Positions 43,947 to 52,991 of a DNA stretch of 64,000 nucleotides are shown here, piece after piece. The notes under the pieces were generated by a model. That model saw nothing but the letters and a program-made list of their open reading frames with translations, did no database searches and was not told where the DNA came from. The stretch comes from an uncultured Lachnoclostridium sp. (GTDB lineage Bacteria > Bacillota > Clostridia > Lachnospirales > Lachnospiraceae), in NCBI GenBank assembly GCA_905212635.1, contig CAJMFH010000003.1, forward strand, positions 1-64,000. The letters are read 5' to 3'. A program made the translations under genes and the position numbers. Within the stretch, counting starts at the first letter, position 1; each line of letters opens with the position of its first letter.

Positions 43947-45174
43947 AACCAGAAAACTGCCGGCAGAGAGCACCGCGGCAGTTTCCAATGTCCGCCGTGG
44001 GTGGTACCGCATTTTCCCGGTCACACTGGGAGAAAAATGGAATCCGGCTGTGGCAGAGACCAGTCTGGCAGCCGGAGATACACTGGTACTGCTGGAGATA
44101 CTGATTCCGGGAGAAGACATAGAGGAGCAGGACTTGCAGGGGCTTTGTGATGTCTTTTCCTTTTTTGTACAAAAGAAGATGGATCTGATCCTCCGGTTTT
44201 CCTATGATTTTGAGGGAAAAGGAAGGGAAAAGGATCCGTCTTCGCTTTCGGTTGTGGAACGCCATATGAGACAGATCTTTCCGGTACTAAACGATTTTGC
44301 AGATCATATTTTTGTTTTGCAGGGAATCTTTTTGGGAAGCTGGGGGGAGATGCACTCCTCCCGGTATCTCACAAAAGAGAATATACAGAAATTGGAAAAT
44401 ACAATAAAAGAGAATCTGTCTCCGAAGATTACCCGCAGTGTACGTAAACCGGTGCATTGGCGTATGCTTTGCAGGGATGAGAATGAAGTCTTTTCGGAGA
44501 GGATCGGTTTGTATAACGATGGCATGTTTGGCTCCGAGACGGATCTTGGTACCTTTGCGGCTTCCGGAGAAGAGCGTGAATATGCCTGGGATGAGGGGTG
44601 GCCGGCAGAGAGAGAAAAGGAATTTATTGCCAAATGTGCCAAATATGCCCCGCATGGCGGCGAAGTGATCGGCGGCTCCCCTCAGACGGCAGAGGACATT
44701 GTTTTGCGTCTGCGGACAGAGGGGATAACGTATCTGAACCGGGATCATGATAGTAAGGAATTGGAACGATGGAAAACGTTGGATTGTGGGGCAGATGGTG
44801 TCTGGAAAGGGCATTCTCTCTATGATTACGTGGAGGCACATCTTGGCTATCGGTTTGTGCTTCGCAGGGGAAGCCTGCGGAAAAGATTTCACCGCACTAT
44901 CGTTACGCTGGAAATTGAAAATACCGGATTTGCGGTTTCCTATGAAGCAATTTGTATAGAATTGGTAAAATTATCCAATAAAGAATGGCGATGTGCCATC
45001 CGACAGCCGCTGCCATGCCTGGAGCCGGGAAAAGTACACAAGTGCAAGATTGTCTGTGACGAAGATGTTTCTTCCGGAGATTGGAAGCTGGTGCTGCGCG
45101 ATGAAAAAGGAAATCCTATTCTATTTGCCAACGAAGGGGCAGAAGAAGGGATTTCCCTGTCCGTATTTTATTAA
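43936..45174 (+). CDS. DUF4874/DUF4832-family protein without a signal peptide
   Basis: 412 aa from ATG 43936 (GAAGAGG upstream, overlapping the GT2 stop). It aligns by eye along its full length with the anchored protein at 45171-46589: ILRFSYDFEGKG, FVLQGIFLGSWGEMHSS, RIGLYNDGMFGSETDLGTF, YAPHGGEVIGGSP, LNRDHDSKELERWK, YDYVEAHLGYRFV. The first part should be a TIM-barrel-like (DUF4874) domain and the end a beta-sandwich (DUF4832). Substrate unknown; polysaccharide binding or cleavage is likely from context. Lack of an export signal is odd for such a protein. Confidence 0.8.
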   Translation: MRSKTRKLPAESTAAVSNVRRGWYRIFPVTLGEKWNPAVAETSLAAGDTLVLLEILIPGEDIEEQDLQGLCDVFSFFVQKKMDLILRFSYDFEGKGREKDPSSLSVVERHMRQIFPVLNDFADHIFVLQGIFLGSWGEMHSSRYLTKENIQKLENTIKENLSPKITRSVRKPVHWRMLCRDENEVFSERIGLYNDGMFGSETDLGTFAASGEEREYAWDEGWPAEREKEFIAKCAKYAPHGGEVIGGSPQTAEDIVLRLRTEGITYLNRDHDSKELERWKTLDCGADGVWKGHSLYDYVEAHLGYRFVLRRGSLRKRFHRTIVTLEIENTGFAVSYEAICIELVKLSNKEWRCAIRQPLPCLEPGKVHKCKIVCDEDVSSGDWKLVLRDEKGNPILFANEGAEEGISLSVFY

Positions 45175-46589
45175 GGAATGATCAATGTACCGAGTGGCAC
45201 GCTGCCATCTTCGTTGACAGAAGCATTGGCAAAAGAAATACTGTTTTTCGTCGCAATGTCACTCATTGTTAAAGAAAGCGAGTAAGTTCCTTTGGAAAGT
45301 TCCGATCGTTTGATCGCAGTGGAAACGGTTTTTGCCTGCCGGCTGTCAATCGTTCGTGTATCAAAGGAAACCGAATATTGGAATTTTTTTCCATTTTCAT
45401 CCTGAAGGGATAAGCAGATGTCAAAAGGACGGTAGCAGGGAGAAAATCCGCGGTTTTCTACGGTCATTTCCACCTGAATATGGGACGAAAACAAACCGGA
45501 AAAAGATATCTGTGAACCGGTTATCACATAGCGGTAACCAAGGTGGGCGCGGATGTAATCGTAACCGCTTCTGCCGGAAAAGAGGGTATCTTCGCCCGGG
45601 TACGCCGTATTTTTCCATTTGTTCAGTACAGAAGCCTCGTGATCGCAGCTAAGGTAGGAAACACGCATGTCGAAAAGATCCGGTATGGCGTTTGTAAGGT
45701 CATTATAGGGATTGGCTAAAACGGCCTCACCGCCATTTGGCACATACGGGCAAAGGTTACTCTGGAAAGCAATCTCTTCTTTGCGGGTTCCTTTCTGCGT
45801 AATGTCAGAGGAACCGGCAAGAGGCGTATCGTCATAAGTGCCGCAGTCAAATTCGTTGCCAAACATGCCATCATTAAAAAGACCAAGTCTGGCACAGAGA
45901 CTTCCGTCATACGGAGAGGCATTCGCAAAGGGTGAAGACGTCTCTAAAATCGTGCGAAGCTGTGCCGGAGTGCGGACGGAAAGATAGATTTCCGGAGAAA
46001 TGACGGAAGCGAGATGCTTCATCAGACTACGGATATCATCATTGGAACCATAATGCGTCTGATTCATTTCACCGCAGTTTCCGGTAAAAATCCCCTGAAG
46101 CAGAAAGATCGAATCTTTATGTGCATTTACGACAGCAGAGACATCATCCATGTGGCTGGAGACCTGTTCGATGGAAGACGGTTCACTTTGAAGTGCCTTT
46201 CCTTCCCAGTCGTACAAGAAGCGAAGGATGATCTGCTTGTTTGCTGCGGCAAAAGATGATATAATGCTGTCAAGCTGCGAAAGAGCAGAATCGCTGATCG
46301 CTTTGTCTTTGTAATGGATCAGATTGATCTGAAGCAGAACGATGCGGTTATCGTCGTTCGCAAGTACAGAGGATGCCCATTTTTTGGCAGGTTTATCCCC
46401 TTCTTCGGATAATTGGTAGCCATACAGATGATAGAATCCACAATAAGGATTGCTGACGGCATCCGCAGACTCCGACTGGTTTGCTGCCTCATACGACGGT
46501 GTGCAGATGTGGGCATAGACCATAATGCCGATGCCGAAAAGTATGATAATTAGGATGATACTATATTTTAAATAAGATTTTTTTGACAT
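45171..46589 (-). CDS. DUF4874/DUF4832-family membrane-anchored protein
   Basis: 472 aa with an N-terminal membrane anchor (YSIILIIILFGIGIMVYAHI) and an outer DUF4874-DUF4832 unit (ILRFLYDWEGKA, FLLQGIFTGNCGEMNQTHYGS, RLGLFNDGMFGNEFDCGTYDD, YVPNGGEAVLANP, YDYIRAHLGYRYV). It is a diverged tandem paralogue of the 43936 gene placed tail to tail; the two stop codons overlap by 3-4 bases. AAAGGAG precedes its ATG. It is divergent from the flippase gene. Confidence 0.85.
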   Translation of the reverse strand: MSKKSYLKYSIILIIILFGIGIMVYAHICTPSYEAANQSESADAVSNPYCGFYHLYGYQLSEEGDKPAKKWASSVLANDDNRIVLLQINLIHYKDKAISDSALSQLDSIISSFAAANKQIILRFLYDWEGKALQSEPSSIEQVSSHMDDVSAVVNAHKDSIFLLQGIFTGNCGEMNQTHYGSNDDIRSLMKHLASVISPEIYLSVRTPAQLRTILETSSPFANASPYDGSLCARLGLFNDGMFGNEFDCGTYDDTPLAGSSDITQKGTRKEEIAFQSNLCPYVPNGGEAVLANPYNDLTNAIPDLFDMRVSYLSCDHEASVLNKWKNTAYPGEDTLFSGRSGYDYIRAHLGYRYVITGSQISFSGLFSSHIQVEMTVENRGFSPCYRPFDICLSLQDENGKKFQYSVSFDTRTIDSRQAKTVSTAIKRSELSKGTYSLSLTMSDIATKNSISFANASVNEDGSVPLGTLIIP

Positions 46590-46660
46590 AATAAACTCCT
46601 TTCAAGGATATCTTATCATATTTGGAAGGAAATTACGAGAAAGAAATGAGGAGATTAGAA

Positions 46661-48199
46661 ATGGAGGAAAAGAGCAGAACAGAGCATTCGGTTCAAAATA
46701 CGACAACAGCGATGATCGCAAAGATGATTGCCCTCCTGACCGGATTTATCACAAGAGTGGTGTTCACACACTGCCTCAGCCAGACCTATGTGGGGATCAA
46801 TGGTTTGTTCTGGGATATTTTGAATGTATTTTCTCTCTCGGAATTTGGAGTAGGCACAGCGATTACTTATGCCTTGTATGAACCGGTTGCGAAGGGTGAT
46901 GTGGAAAAGCAGAAATCCCTGATGCAGCTGTACCGCAAAATTTATCATATTATGGGAGCCTTTGTACTGGCTGCCGGGCTTGCTGTCATTCCATTTATGG
47001 ATTTTCTTGTGAAGGGATATGAATCGGTCGATCATTTGATCGTGATCTATCTTCTTTACCTGGCAAATTCTGTATTTTCGTATTTGCTGATCTATAAGAA
47101 ATCGATGCTGGATGCCCATCAGCTCAGTTATCTGGGAGAGATCAGCATGACCGTTTCCATTCTCGTACAGGATGCACTTCAGATCACGGTACTTTTGACA
47201 ACCCAAAATTTCTACCTGTTTTTGGGTATGATGTTACTCGCAACAATTGGAAATAATGTGTGGATTTCTTATAAAGCGGACTCCCTGTATCCGTTTTTGA
47301 AAGACAAAGAAGTGAAACCGCTTCCGAAAGAGGAGCGAAGCGGCATTTACCAGAATATCCGGGCGATGCTTATGCATAAAGTCGGCGATGTCCTTGTAAA
47401 TAATACCGATAATCTGATCTTGTCAGCGATGGTGGGACTGATCAGTGTGGGATGTTATTCGAATTATTATCTGATTATTGTGTCGGTGCATTCGATCATG
47501 ACACGAATGTTTCAGGGGCTTACGGCAAGTGTCGGAAATCTCGGTGTCACGCAGGGAAAAGAACGGATCCGCAAAGTCTTTGCCAGTTCGTTTTTTGTCG
47601 GACAGTGGATGTATGGTTTTGCGGCAATCTGTTTGTATGAACTGATCAATCTGTTTGTAGAATTTAGTTTTGGGGCTGAGTATGTATTTCCCGAAAATGT
47701 CGTATTTGTTTTGTGCCTGAACTTTTTTATCCTGGGAATGCGCCAGGCAGCACTGGTGTTCCGCGATTCGCTCGGGCTGTTTTGGTTTGACCGTTACAAA
47801 TCCATCGCCAATGCTTTACTGAATATCCTTTTTTCGATTGTGCTTGCAAAGGAATACGGTGCATTTGGGGTGTTTTTGGGTACACTTTTCAGTACACTCC
47901 TGACTTCCTTCTGGGTGGAACCGCTGGTTTTGTACCGGCATTCCCTGAAAGTTCCGGTGTATCATTATTTCGCAAAATATGCACTCTATACGGGAATCGT
48001 GTTTGCCGCAGGAGTGCTGACACATATTCTCTGCGGACAGATGGGAGGCAGTATGGCGGTGGTATTTTTTAAGAGAATGTGTATATGCGTGGCAGTTCCC
48101 AATGTAATCTTTCTGGTATGTTATGCGCGTACGCAGGAATTTCGTTTTCTGTGGGAAAAGATCATGTCAGTAGTAAAAAAACGGAGGAAGATGTCGTGA
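46661..48199 (+). CDS. Polysaccharide flippase (PST/Wzx-like, MOP superfamily)
   Basis: 512 aa with about twelve to fourteen helices; SVQNTTTAMIAKMIALLTGFITRVVFTHCL, YVGINGLFWDILNVFSLSEFGVGTAITYALYEPVAKGD are typical of Firmicute lipopolysaccharide-like flippases. ATG 46661 has GAGGAG 8 bases upstream. It should flip a lipid-linked unit made by the nearby glycosyltransferases. The stop overlaps the GTG start of the nucleotidyltransferase (GTGA). Confidence 0.9.
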   Translation: MEEKSRTEHSVQNTTTAMIAKMIALLTGFITRVVFTHCLSQTYVGINGLFWDILNVFSLSEFGVGTAITYALYEPVAKGDVEKQKSLMQLYRKIYHIMGAFVLAAGLAVIPFMDFLVKGYESVDHLIVIYLLYLANSVFSYLLIYKKSMLDAHQLSYLGEISMTVSILVQDALQITVLLTTQNFYLFLGMMLLATIGNNVWISYKADSLYPFLKDKEVKPLPKEERSGIYQNIRAMLMHKVGDVLVNNTDNLILSAMVGLISVGCYSNYYLIIVSVHSIMTRMFQGLTASVGNLGVTQGKERIRKVFASSFFVGQWMYGFAAICLYELINLFVEFSFGAEYVFPENVVFVLCLNFFILGMRQAALVFRDSLGLFWFDRYKSIANALLNILFSIVLAKEYGAFGVFLGTLFSTLLTSFWVEPLVLYRHSLKVPVYHYFAKYALYTGIVFAAGVLTHILCGQMGGSMAVVFFKRMCICVAVPNVIFLVCYARTQEFRFLWEKIMSVVKKRRKMS

Positions 48200-49392
48200 A
48201 CAAAGAAAACCAATGGCTGTTTGCCAAACTGGCGAACGTTCTCGGTGCAGAGAAACCGATAGAAGCAGGCGGAGAGCCGGACTGGAACAGCATTTTGAAA
48301 CTGGCGAAGCAGCATGCTGTCCTTTCTCTGCTGGATCCGCTTTTGGATGAACCGGAAGAGGCGGAAAAACTCCCGAAAAATGTAAAAATCTGTATTCGTG
48401 AAGAAGCGAAAAAGACAGTGCGGCAGAATTATCATCTGCTTTATCTGGAACATCAGATCATTCAGACCTTGCAGGAAGCGGGAGTGGATGCGGTTGTTTT
48501 AAAAGGGGCTTCGACGGCGGAATTTTATCCGGTCCCGGAACTCCGGAAAAGCGGAGATGTTGACCTTCTTTTGACGGATCCGGGACAGCTTCCGAAAGCG
48601 GGAGAAGGGATGAAAAAACTGGGATTTGTGGAAAATGCGGCGCATTCAGGCAATCATCATGAGGTGTTTGTGACGGAAAAACATGTTGAGGTGGAATTAC
48701 ACACCCTATTAGCAGAGCCATTTGACGACAAAGAGACAAACCGGCTTATGGAAGAGGTTCAAAAAGAGGTTTCCGTGCAGGCAGAGCGAAAGAAATTGAT
48801 GGGCATAGAACTGCCGGTGCTGCCGGATGGTATTCATGCGTATTATCTTCTTCTCCATATGTTGCAGCACTTTCTGCGGGCAGGATTTGGACTGAAACTG
48901 CTCTGCGACTGGGTTGTGCTTTGGAGGCACGGTATGACAGAAGAAGAGCTGGTACAGTATAAGAAGCTGACAGCCCGGAGTGGACTTACCGGTTTTTCCG
49001 ATATGGTTACTTCGGTCTGTGTGGACTATCTCGGACTGGAAGCAGAGACGGCAGCACCATTGATCGATCATTTGGTTCCCAAGGAAGAAAAATGGGAATT
49101 TATGGAAGAGGTTTTGCGCTCGCTGGAGTTTGGAACGATAGAATCAGAACAAATGGTAGCACTGCGAGGAAGTGGATGGAACGATGTTTTTCGGGAATTT
49201 CAACATCAGATGCACCTTAATTTTCCAAAGACAGGAAAATGTCCAATCCTTTGGCCGGCGCTCTGGATCCGGACCGGCTGGCGGTTTGCCAGAAACAACC
49301 GTGTGATACGAAAGACTACGACGAAAGAGGTAATACAAAATGCAAGAAAACGTGGCGAAATTGGTAAAAAATTACATTTATTTAAAAAATAG
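48196..49392 (+). CDS. NTP_transf_5-type nucleotidyltransferase
   Basis: 398 aa from GTG 48196, with GGAGGAAG 5 bases upstream; the ATG at 48079 lies inside the flippase. The core has VVLKGASTAEFYPVPELRKSGDVDLLL (Gly-rich loop and D-x-D metal site) and VEVELHTLL. This family accompanies HprK-like kinases in some lasso peptide loci, where I recall it modifies the phosphorylated peptide. Together with the kinase fusion at 51788 the same pair exists here. Confidence 0.85.
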   Translation: MNKENQWLFAKLANVLGAEKPIEAGGEPDWNSILKLAKQHAVLSLLDPLLDEPEEAEKLPKNVKICIREEAKKTVRQNYHLLYLEHQIIQTLQEAGVDAVVLKGASTAEFYPVPELRKSGDVDLLLTDPGQLPKAGEGMKKLGFVENAAHSGNHHEVFVTEKHVEVELHTLLAEPFDDKETNRLMEEVQKEVSVQAERKKLMGIELPVLPDGIHAYYLLLHMLQHFLRAGFGLKLLCDWVVLWRHGMTEEELVQYKKLTARSGLTGFSDMVTSVCVDYLGLEAETAAPLIDHLVPKEEKWEFMEEVLRSLEFGTIESEQMVALRGSGWNDVFREFQHQMHLNFPKTGKCPILWPALWIRTGWRFARNNRVIRKTTTKEVIQNARKRGEIGKKLHLFKK

Positions 49393-49444
49393 GACAGACG
49401 CAAACGTTTTCGGAAATTTTATAAGGATTCTATTATAATTTTAG

Positions 49445-49473
49445 TTGACGTGGGTTCATTGTTGTAATATAAT
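49445..49473 (+). promoter_or_regulatory. Near-consensus sigma-A promoter for the leader-bearing small protein
   Basis: TTGACG (49445-49450), 17-base spacer, perfect TATAAT (49468-49473). The start would be near 49480, giving a short leader before AAGGAGA and ATG 49518. It is the best-matching -35/-10 pair I found in the window. Confidence 0.8.
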
Positions 49474-49517
49474 GACGATATAGATAGTAACAATGAATAT
49501 GGTAAGGAGATGAGAGC

Positions 49518-49892
49518 ATGAAGGAATATAGTAAACCTACCATTTTGGTAAATGATGAATACAGTGAAGGTGTCTATGCAGCAAGCGGATGTTATCAGGT
49601 AACTGCGGAGATTCGTCAGGATCATCAGGTAGGACGAAGCGATTATCGTATTAAAGTAAAAGGAAAACATGCCGCTGATCATACATGTAACAAGCAGACA
49701 TTGACGATTTCATTTAATATGCCGGTAGTATATAAATCATCCGGTGGAATCATTCAGGGATCAACAACAGGTACAACTCTTGTGATCCAGTATGGATATT
49801 GGCAGAATAAAAATGACAATATCGGATTGAGCGATCTGATTGTAGAAGCAGATCAGGGATTGCAGATTACAAGCATTTCTCTTACGGATTAA
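49518..49892 (+). CDS. Small exported/modified protein candidate with YxxPxI and EGVYAASG leader motifs (124 aa)
   Basis: The N-terminus reads M-K-E-Y4-S-K-P7-T-I9, fitting the YxxPxL/I motif that PqqD-like domains bind in lasso leaders. It is followed by EGVYAASG (17-24) and a Cys (25). The remaining 100 residues alternate polar and hydrophobic (VTAEIRQD, TLTISFNMPVVY, TTLVIQYGYW, LQITSISLTD), pointing to a beta-sandwich; one more Cys is at 57. There is no classical signal peptide. It has its own strong promoter, AAGGAGA, and a terminator. PqqD, kinase, ABC exporter and S26 peptidase genes lie next to it. I infer that the S26 peptidase may cut near YAASG. Function and homologues are not known to me. 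Confidence 0.75.
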   Translation: MKEYSKPTILVNDEYSEGVYAASGCYQVTAEIRQDHQVGRSDYRIKVKGKHAADHTCNKQTLTISFNMPVVYKSSGGIIQGSTTGTTLVIQYGYWQNKNDNIGLSDLIVEADQGLQITSISLTD

Positions 49893-49913
49893 TACAACAC
49901 AATATAGAATAGA

Positions 49914-49947
49914 AAAAGGATCCTCGTTTTGGCGGGGATCCTTTTTT
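49914..49947. terminator. Terminator between the small protein gene and the ABC gene
   Basis: AAAAGGATCCTCG (49914-49926) pairs with CGGGGATCCTTTT (49933-49945) with one wobble and a 6-base loop, then T-rich DNA. The symmetric A/T flanks let it work for both convergent genes. Confidence 0.9.
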
Positions 49948-49997
49948 GTAATACAGAACCGTTAGACAGCGTCGTATCAGTACGACTTGCTCCGGAG

Positions 49998-51773
49998 TTA
50001 AAACTCGTCGATTCGCTGTTCAATTTCTTCCTGTTCCAGGATGACACATTTTTTATCCCGGATTTCATAGACACGGTCGCACATAGATAGTACCGTAGGA
50101 CGATGTGTTGTGACGATACAGGTGCGCGGTGTAGTGTCTTCGCGGATATGTTTTAAAATCTTCCGTTCGGTTGCCACATCAAGAGCTGAGGTGGCTTCGT
50201 CCAGCAGTAAGATTGGAGAGCGGCGGAGCAGAGCACGGGCGATGGAAAGCCGCTGTGCCTGTCCTTCGGACAAACCGCCACCCCGTTCCATAAGGACAGA
50301 GTGAATGCCGTCTTTCATGGCACTTACGAAATCCCACGCACAGGCAGTAACCAATGCTTCTTTGATCTCCTCATCGGTGGCATCCGGTTTGACATGGCGC
50401 ATATTTTCGGCAATTGTTCCGGAAAACATCGTATTTCCCTGAGGAACATAGGAAAACAGCTGCCGGCAGGAAGGGCTTAAACAAAGCGTCTTTCGGGAAG
50501 AGTCAGGTTCACTCCACAGTGTAATCGTTCCGCTACCGGGAGTTAAGAGCGCAAGGATCAAACGAAGCATCGTCGTCTTTCCTTCGCCGGAAGGACCGAC
50601 CAAAGCGACAATCTCATGAGGGGCAGCCTGTAATGAGGCATCGCAGAAGACTTCGGTGCCATTGTGATACGTGTAATCAAGCCTGTCGATGGAAATGTGG
50701 ATGCCGGAAGTCTCGGATTCTTTCTGAAATTCCCGAACTTCTTTATCGTGGCTGAAATCTTCCCGCGGCATATCCAGAATGTCCATAATACGTCCGGCAG
50801 ACGTAGTCAGATTGATCGCATTTGGCACAAGGGAGATCAGGGAATTGAGTGTACCGGTAAGTGTACTTGACAAAGTTAGGAACATGGTCATTGTTCCGTA
50901 ACTGATGACCCCATCCCAGACACGGTAAATTCCCCATCCATAAGAACTGTAGGACACGAGAAGTCCCATTGTTGCCATTAAAAAGGACGTTACCATTGAC
51001 ATACGCTGGAAATCCATCCGCATTTTTACATAATCTTTTTGTAACTGTTTCAAATAATCCACATAGAGCGGAATAAGGTTAAAGGCCTTAATTGTCTGAA
51101 TATTGGAAAAACATTCCTGATTAAAGCCGGATATTTTTGCGTCCATCGCAGCACTGCGGCGGTTGTTATTTAACATGCGTTTCATCAGTGTCTTCGACAT
51201 CAATAAAGTGACCGGAACACCGAGAAAGGAAAAGATGGCAAAACTGGCATCGTAATAAATTACGACAGCAAAAGCACTGATAAAGCGAAAAAGGTTGATG
51301 ATCAGGTTCGGGATCCAGTTTAAAATGCCATTGGAAATATTCGATGCATCGTCATCCCAGCGGGTTAAAAGATCTCCCGTGTGATAGGAAGCGATGGATT
51401 CCCAGTCCGTGACAAGCATTTTGGAAAAAATATCTGCTTTGATCTCATTGTCTACTTTTAAACTGATCCAGTTTGAGGCATAATTGGAAAGCTGCGTCAT
51501 CACGGTGGAACCGATGGCAAGACCGATCATGGCGGCAAAAGTGGACAAAAGTGCGCCAGTCTGGTGGCCGGTGATAATGTCAACCAGATCTTTGGATACC
51601 AGACTGGAACCGAGCGAGACGACGGTGCCCAAAAGTCCGATCAAAGTATAAAAAAGGATGACAAGCCAGTATTGTCTGGCATAACCGTAAATCCAGCGGG
51701 TCTGATGGAGCATGGTTTTCAGTGCTCCTTCGCGGATCCGTCTGGAAACATGTTTTATTTTTTCAAATGCCAA
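49998..51773 (-). CDS. ABC exporter, fused membrane and ATPase domains
   Basis: 591 aa. Six helices (about residues 25-310; LVILFYTLIGLLGTVVSLGSSL etc.) are followed by an ATPase: GPSGEGKTT (Walker A), LSEGQAQRLSIARALL (signature, LSEGQ instead of LSGGQ), ILLLDEATSAL (Walker B). The start is TTG at 51773 with AAAGGGG 7-9 bases upstream. It follows the PqqD-HprK gene by 14 bases in the same operon. No C39 peptidase domain is fused, so leader removal must come from another enzyme, e.g. the divergent S26 peptidase. Confidence 0.92.
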   Translation of the reverse strand: MAFEKIKHVSRRIREGALKTMLHQTRWIYGYARQYWLVILFYTLIGLLGTVVSLGSSLVSKDLVDIITGHQTGALLSTFAAMIGLAIGSTVMTQLSNYASNWISLKVDNEIKADIFSKMLVTDWESIASYHTGDLLTRWDDDASNISNGILNWIPNLIINLFRFISAFAVVIYYDASFAIFSFLGVPVTLLMSKTLMKRMLNNNRRSAAMDAKISGFNQECFSNIQTIKAFNLIPLYVDYLKQLQKDYVKMRMDFQRMSMVTSFLMATMGLLVSYSSYGWGIYRVWDGVISYGTMTMFLTLSSTLTGTLNSLISLVPNAINLTTSAGRIMDILDMPREDFSHDKEVREFQKESETSGIHISIDRLDYTYHNGTEVFCDASLQAAPHEIVALVGPSGEGKTTMLRLILALLTPGSGTITLWSEPDSSRKTLCLSPSCRQLFSYVPQGNTMFSGTIAENMRHVKPDATDEEIKEALVTACAWDFVSAMKDGIHSVLMERGGGLSEGQAQRLSIARALLRRSPILLLDEATSALDVATERKILKHIREDTTPRTCIVTTHRPTVLSMCDRVYEIRDKKCVILEQEEIEQRIDEF

Positions 51774-51787
51774 GATGTTACCCCTTT

Positions 51788-52942
51788 CTATTGTAAAGCG
51801 TCGATTTGTTCTTTCATATAAATTGCAGCGTGCGGTTCCTTGGTGCAGTGCAGGCGGACTACCGGTATGTGTTTTGTGATTTGCTTTATGATTTCCAAAT
51901 TTTTACAAAGTGATAATTCGGAATCACTTGGAGAGATCACTCGCTGTAAAATGCCAAGAATCTGTTCATCGGGAGACAGTTCCTCTAACCGTTCGGTGGC
52001 AGCCTGTCTTAACAATACGACACCGCCCAAAGGATGGCAGGTGCTGTCGCTGATTCCGGAAGTGCCGCACCAGGGCGTGCCATAGATAACCGGTTCGCCG
52101 TCTTTGATGGCAAGAAGGTTCAAGTCGCCGTTTAGAACCGGAGTATTCCAGAGGGTGTGCCACAAGTTGGTGTGCGTGGATTTTCCTGTACCGGATGAGC
52201 CGGAAAACAGCCATGCCTTTCCATGATACAAAAGGGAGGCGGAATGCAGAAAGAGCATTCCCTTTGTCTGGGCATACCGGTTAAATAAAAGGCGGATTAC
52301 CGGAATCAATTCTTCCGTAAGCGCGTCAGTCCACGGCGGGAGACAGAAAATGTCAGCGGAAGTGTCTTCCCGGTTTGTATGCACTTCGAAAATGTGTGTC
52401 AGAGAAGGAAAATGGATCACTTTGCCCTCCGGCTGCTGTACGATATGCAGTTCCGGATCACGCAGGAGTAGTTCGCCACCCAGTGGAGCGGTGGAAAGAG
52501 GGGCAGAAGGATGAATCCGTATCTCAAGATCCGATGAGGTACTGCCGGTGATTCCATATGGTGCAAAAAAAGTAAGCAGGGAATCCGGTGCTCCCTGAAT
52601 CCGTATCCCAATGTCTGCAATCCTATAATGATTTACAGAAACTGGAAATCCCGTCTCTTTTTCGGAAAGGTCAATCAGACCGAAAGCCTGGAATTGGGCA
52701 AGGATTTCCTGTAAATCCTGCCATAGCCGGTCGCAGTCTTCCTGTGTTTTGGCATTCCAGTGACCGGTCATTTTTTCATGAAGATCATGGGAAGAATCAC
52801 ATTCCGGAAGCATTTCCCAGATCAAGGCACTGGTGTCATTGAGACGCAGATTCCGGCGGTGTTCTGCAATCCGCTGACCGTAAGGGAGCAGATAAGGAAC
52901 CCCTTCGATATATTTTAAAAGAAAACCATCCGTTCGTTTCAT
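51788..52942 (-). CDS. PqqD domain fused to an HprK-like serine kinase
   Basis: 384 aa from ATG 52942 (AAAGGAG upstream). Residues 1-90 match PqqD (LLPYGQRIAEHRRNLRLNDTSALIWEML). The C-terminal part is like HPr kinase: LFSGSSGTGKSTHTNLW (P-loop, about 247-262), LNGDLNLLAI, and GTPWCGT. In lasso loci such kinases phosphorylate the peptide's C-terminus, with a separate leader-binding protein. Here leader binding and kinase are on one chain, so the substrate should carry a PqqD-binding leader, such as the protein at 49518. The HPr-specific signature loop was not recognised. Confidence 0.85.
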   Translation of the reverse strand: MKRTDGFLLKYIEGVPYLLPYGQRIAEHRRNLRLNDTSALIWEMLPECDSSHDLHEKMTGHWNAKTQEDCDRLWQDLQEILAQFQAFGLIDLSEKETGFPVSVNHYRIADIGIRIQGAPDSLLTFFAPYGITGSTSSDLEIRIHPSAPLSTAPLGGELLLRDPELHIVQQPEGKVIHFPSLTHIFEVHTNREDTSADIFCLPPWTDALTEELIPVIRLLFNRYAQTKGMLFLHSASLLYHGKAWLFSGSSGTGKSTHTNLWHTLWNTPVLNGDLNLLAIKDGEPVIYGTPWCGTSGISDSTCHPLGGVVLLRQAATERLEELSPDEQILGILQRVISPSDSELSLCKNLEIIKQITKHIPVVRLHCTKEPHAAIYMKEQIDALQ

Positions 52943-52991
52943 CGGAATCTCCTTTCCTTGCAATTGCCCGCAGGCATCAGATAGAAAATAT

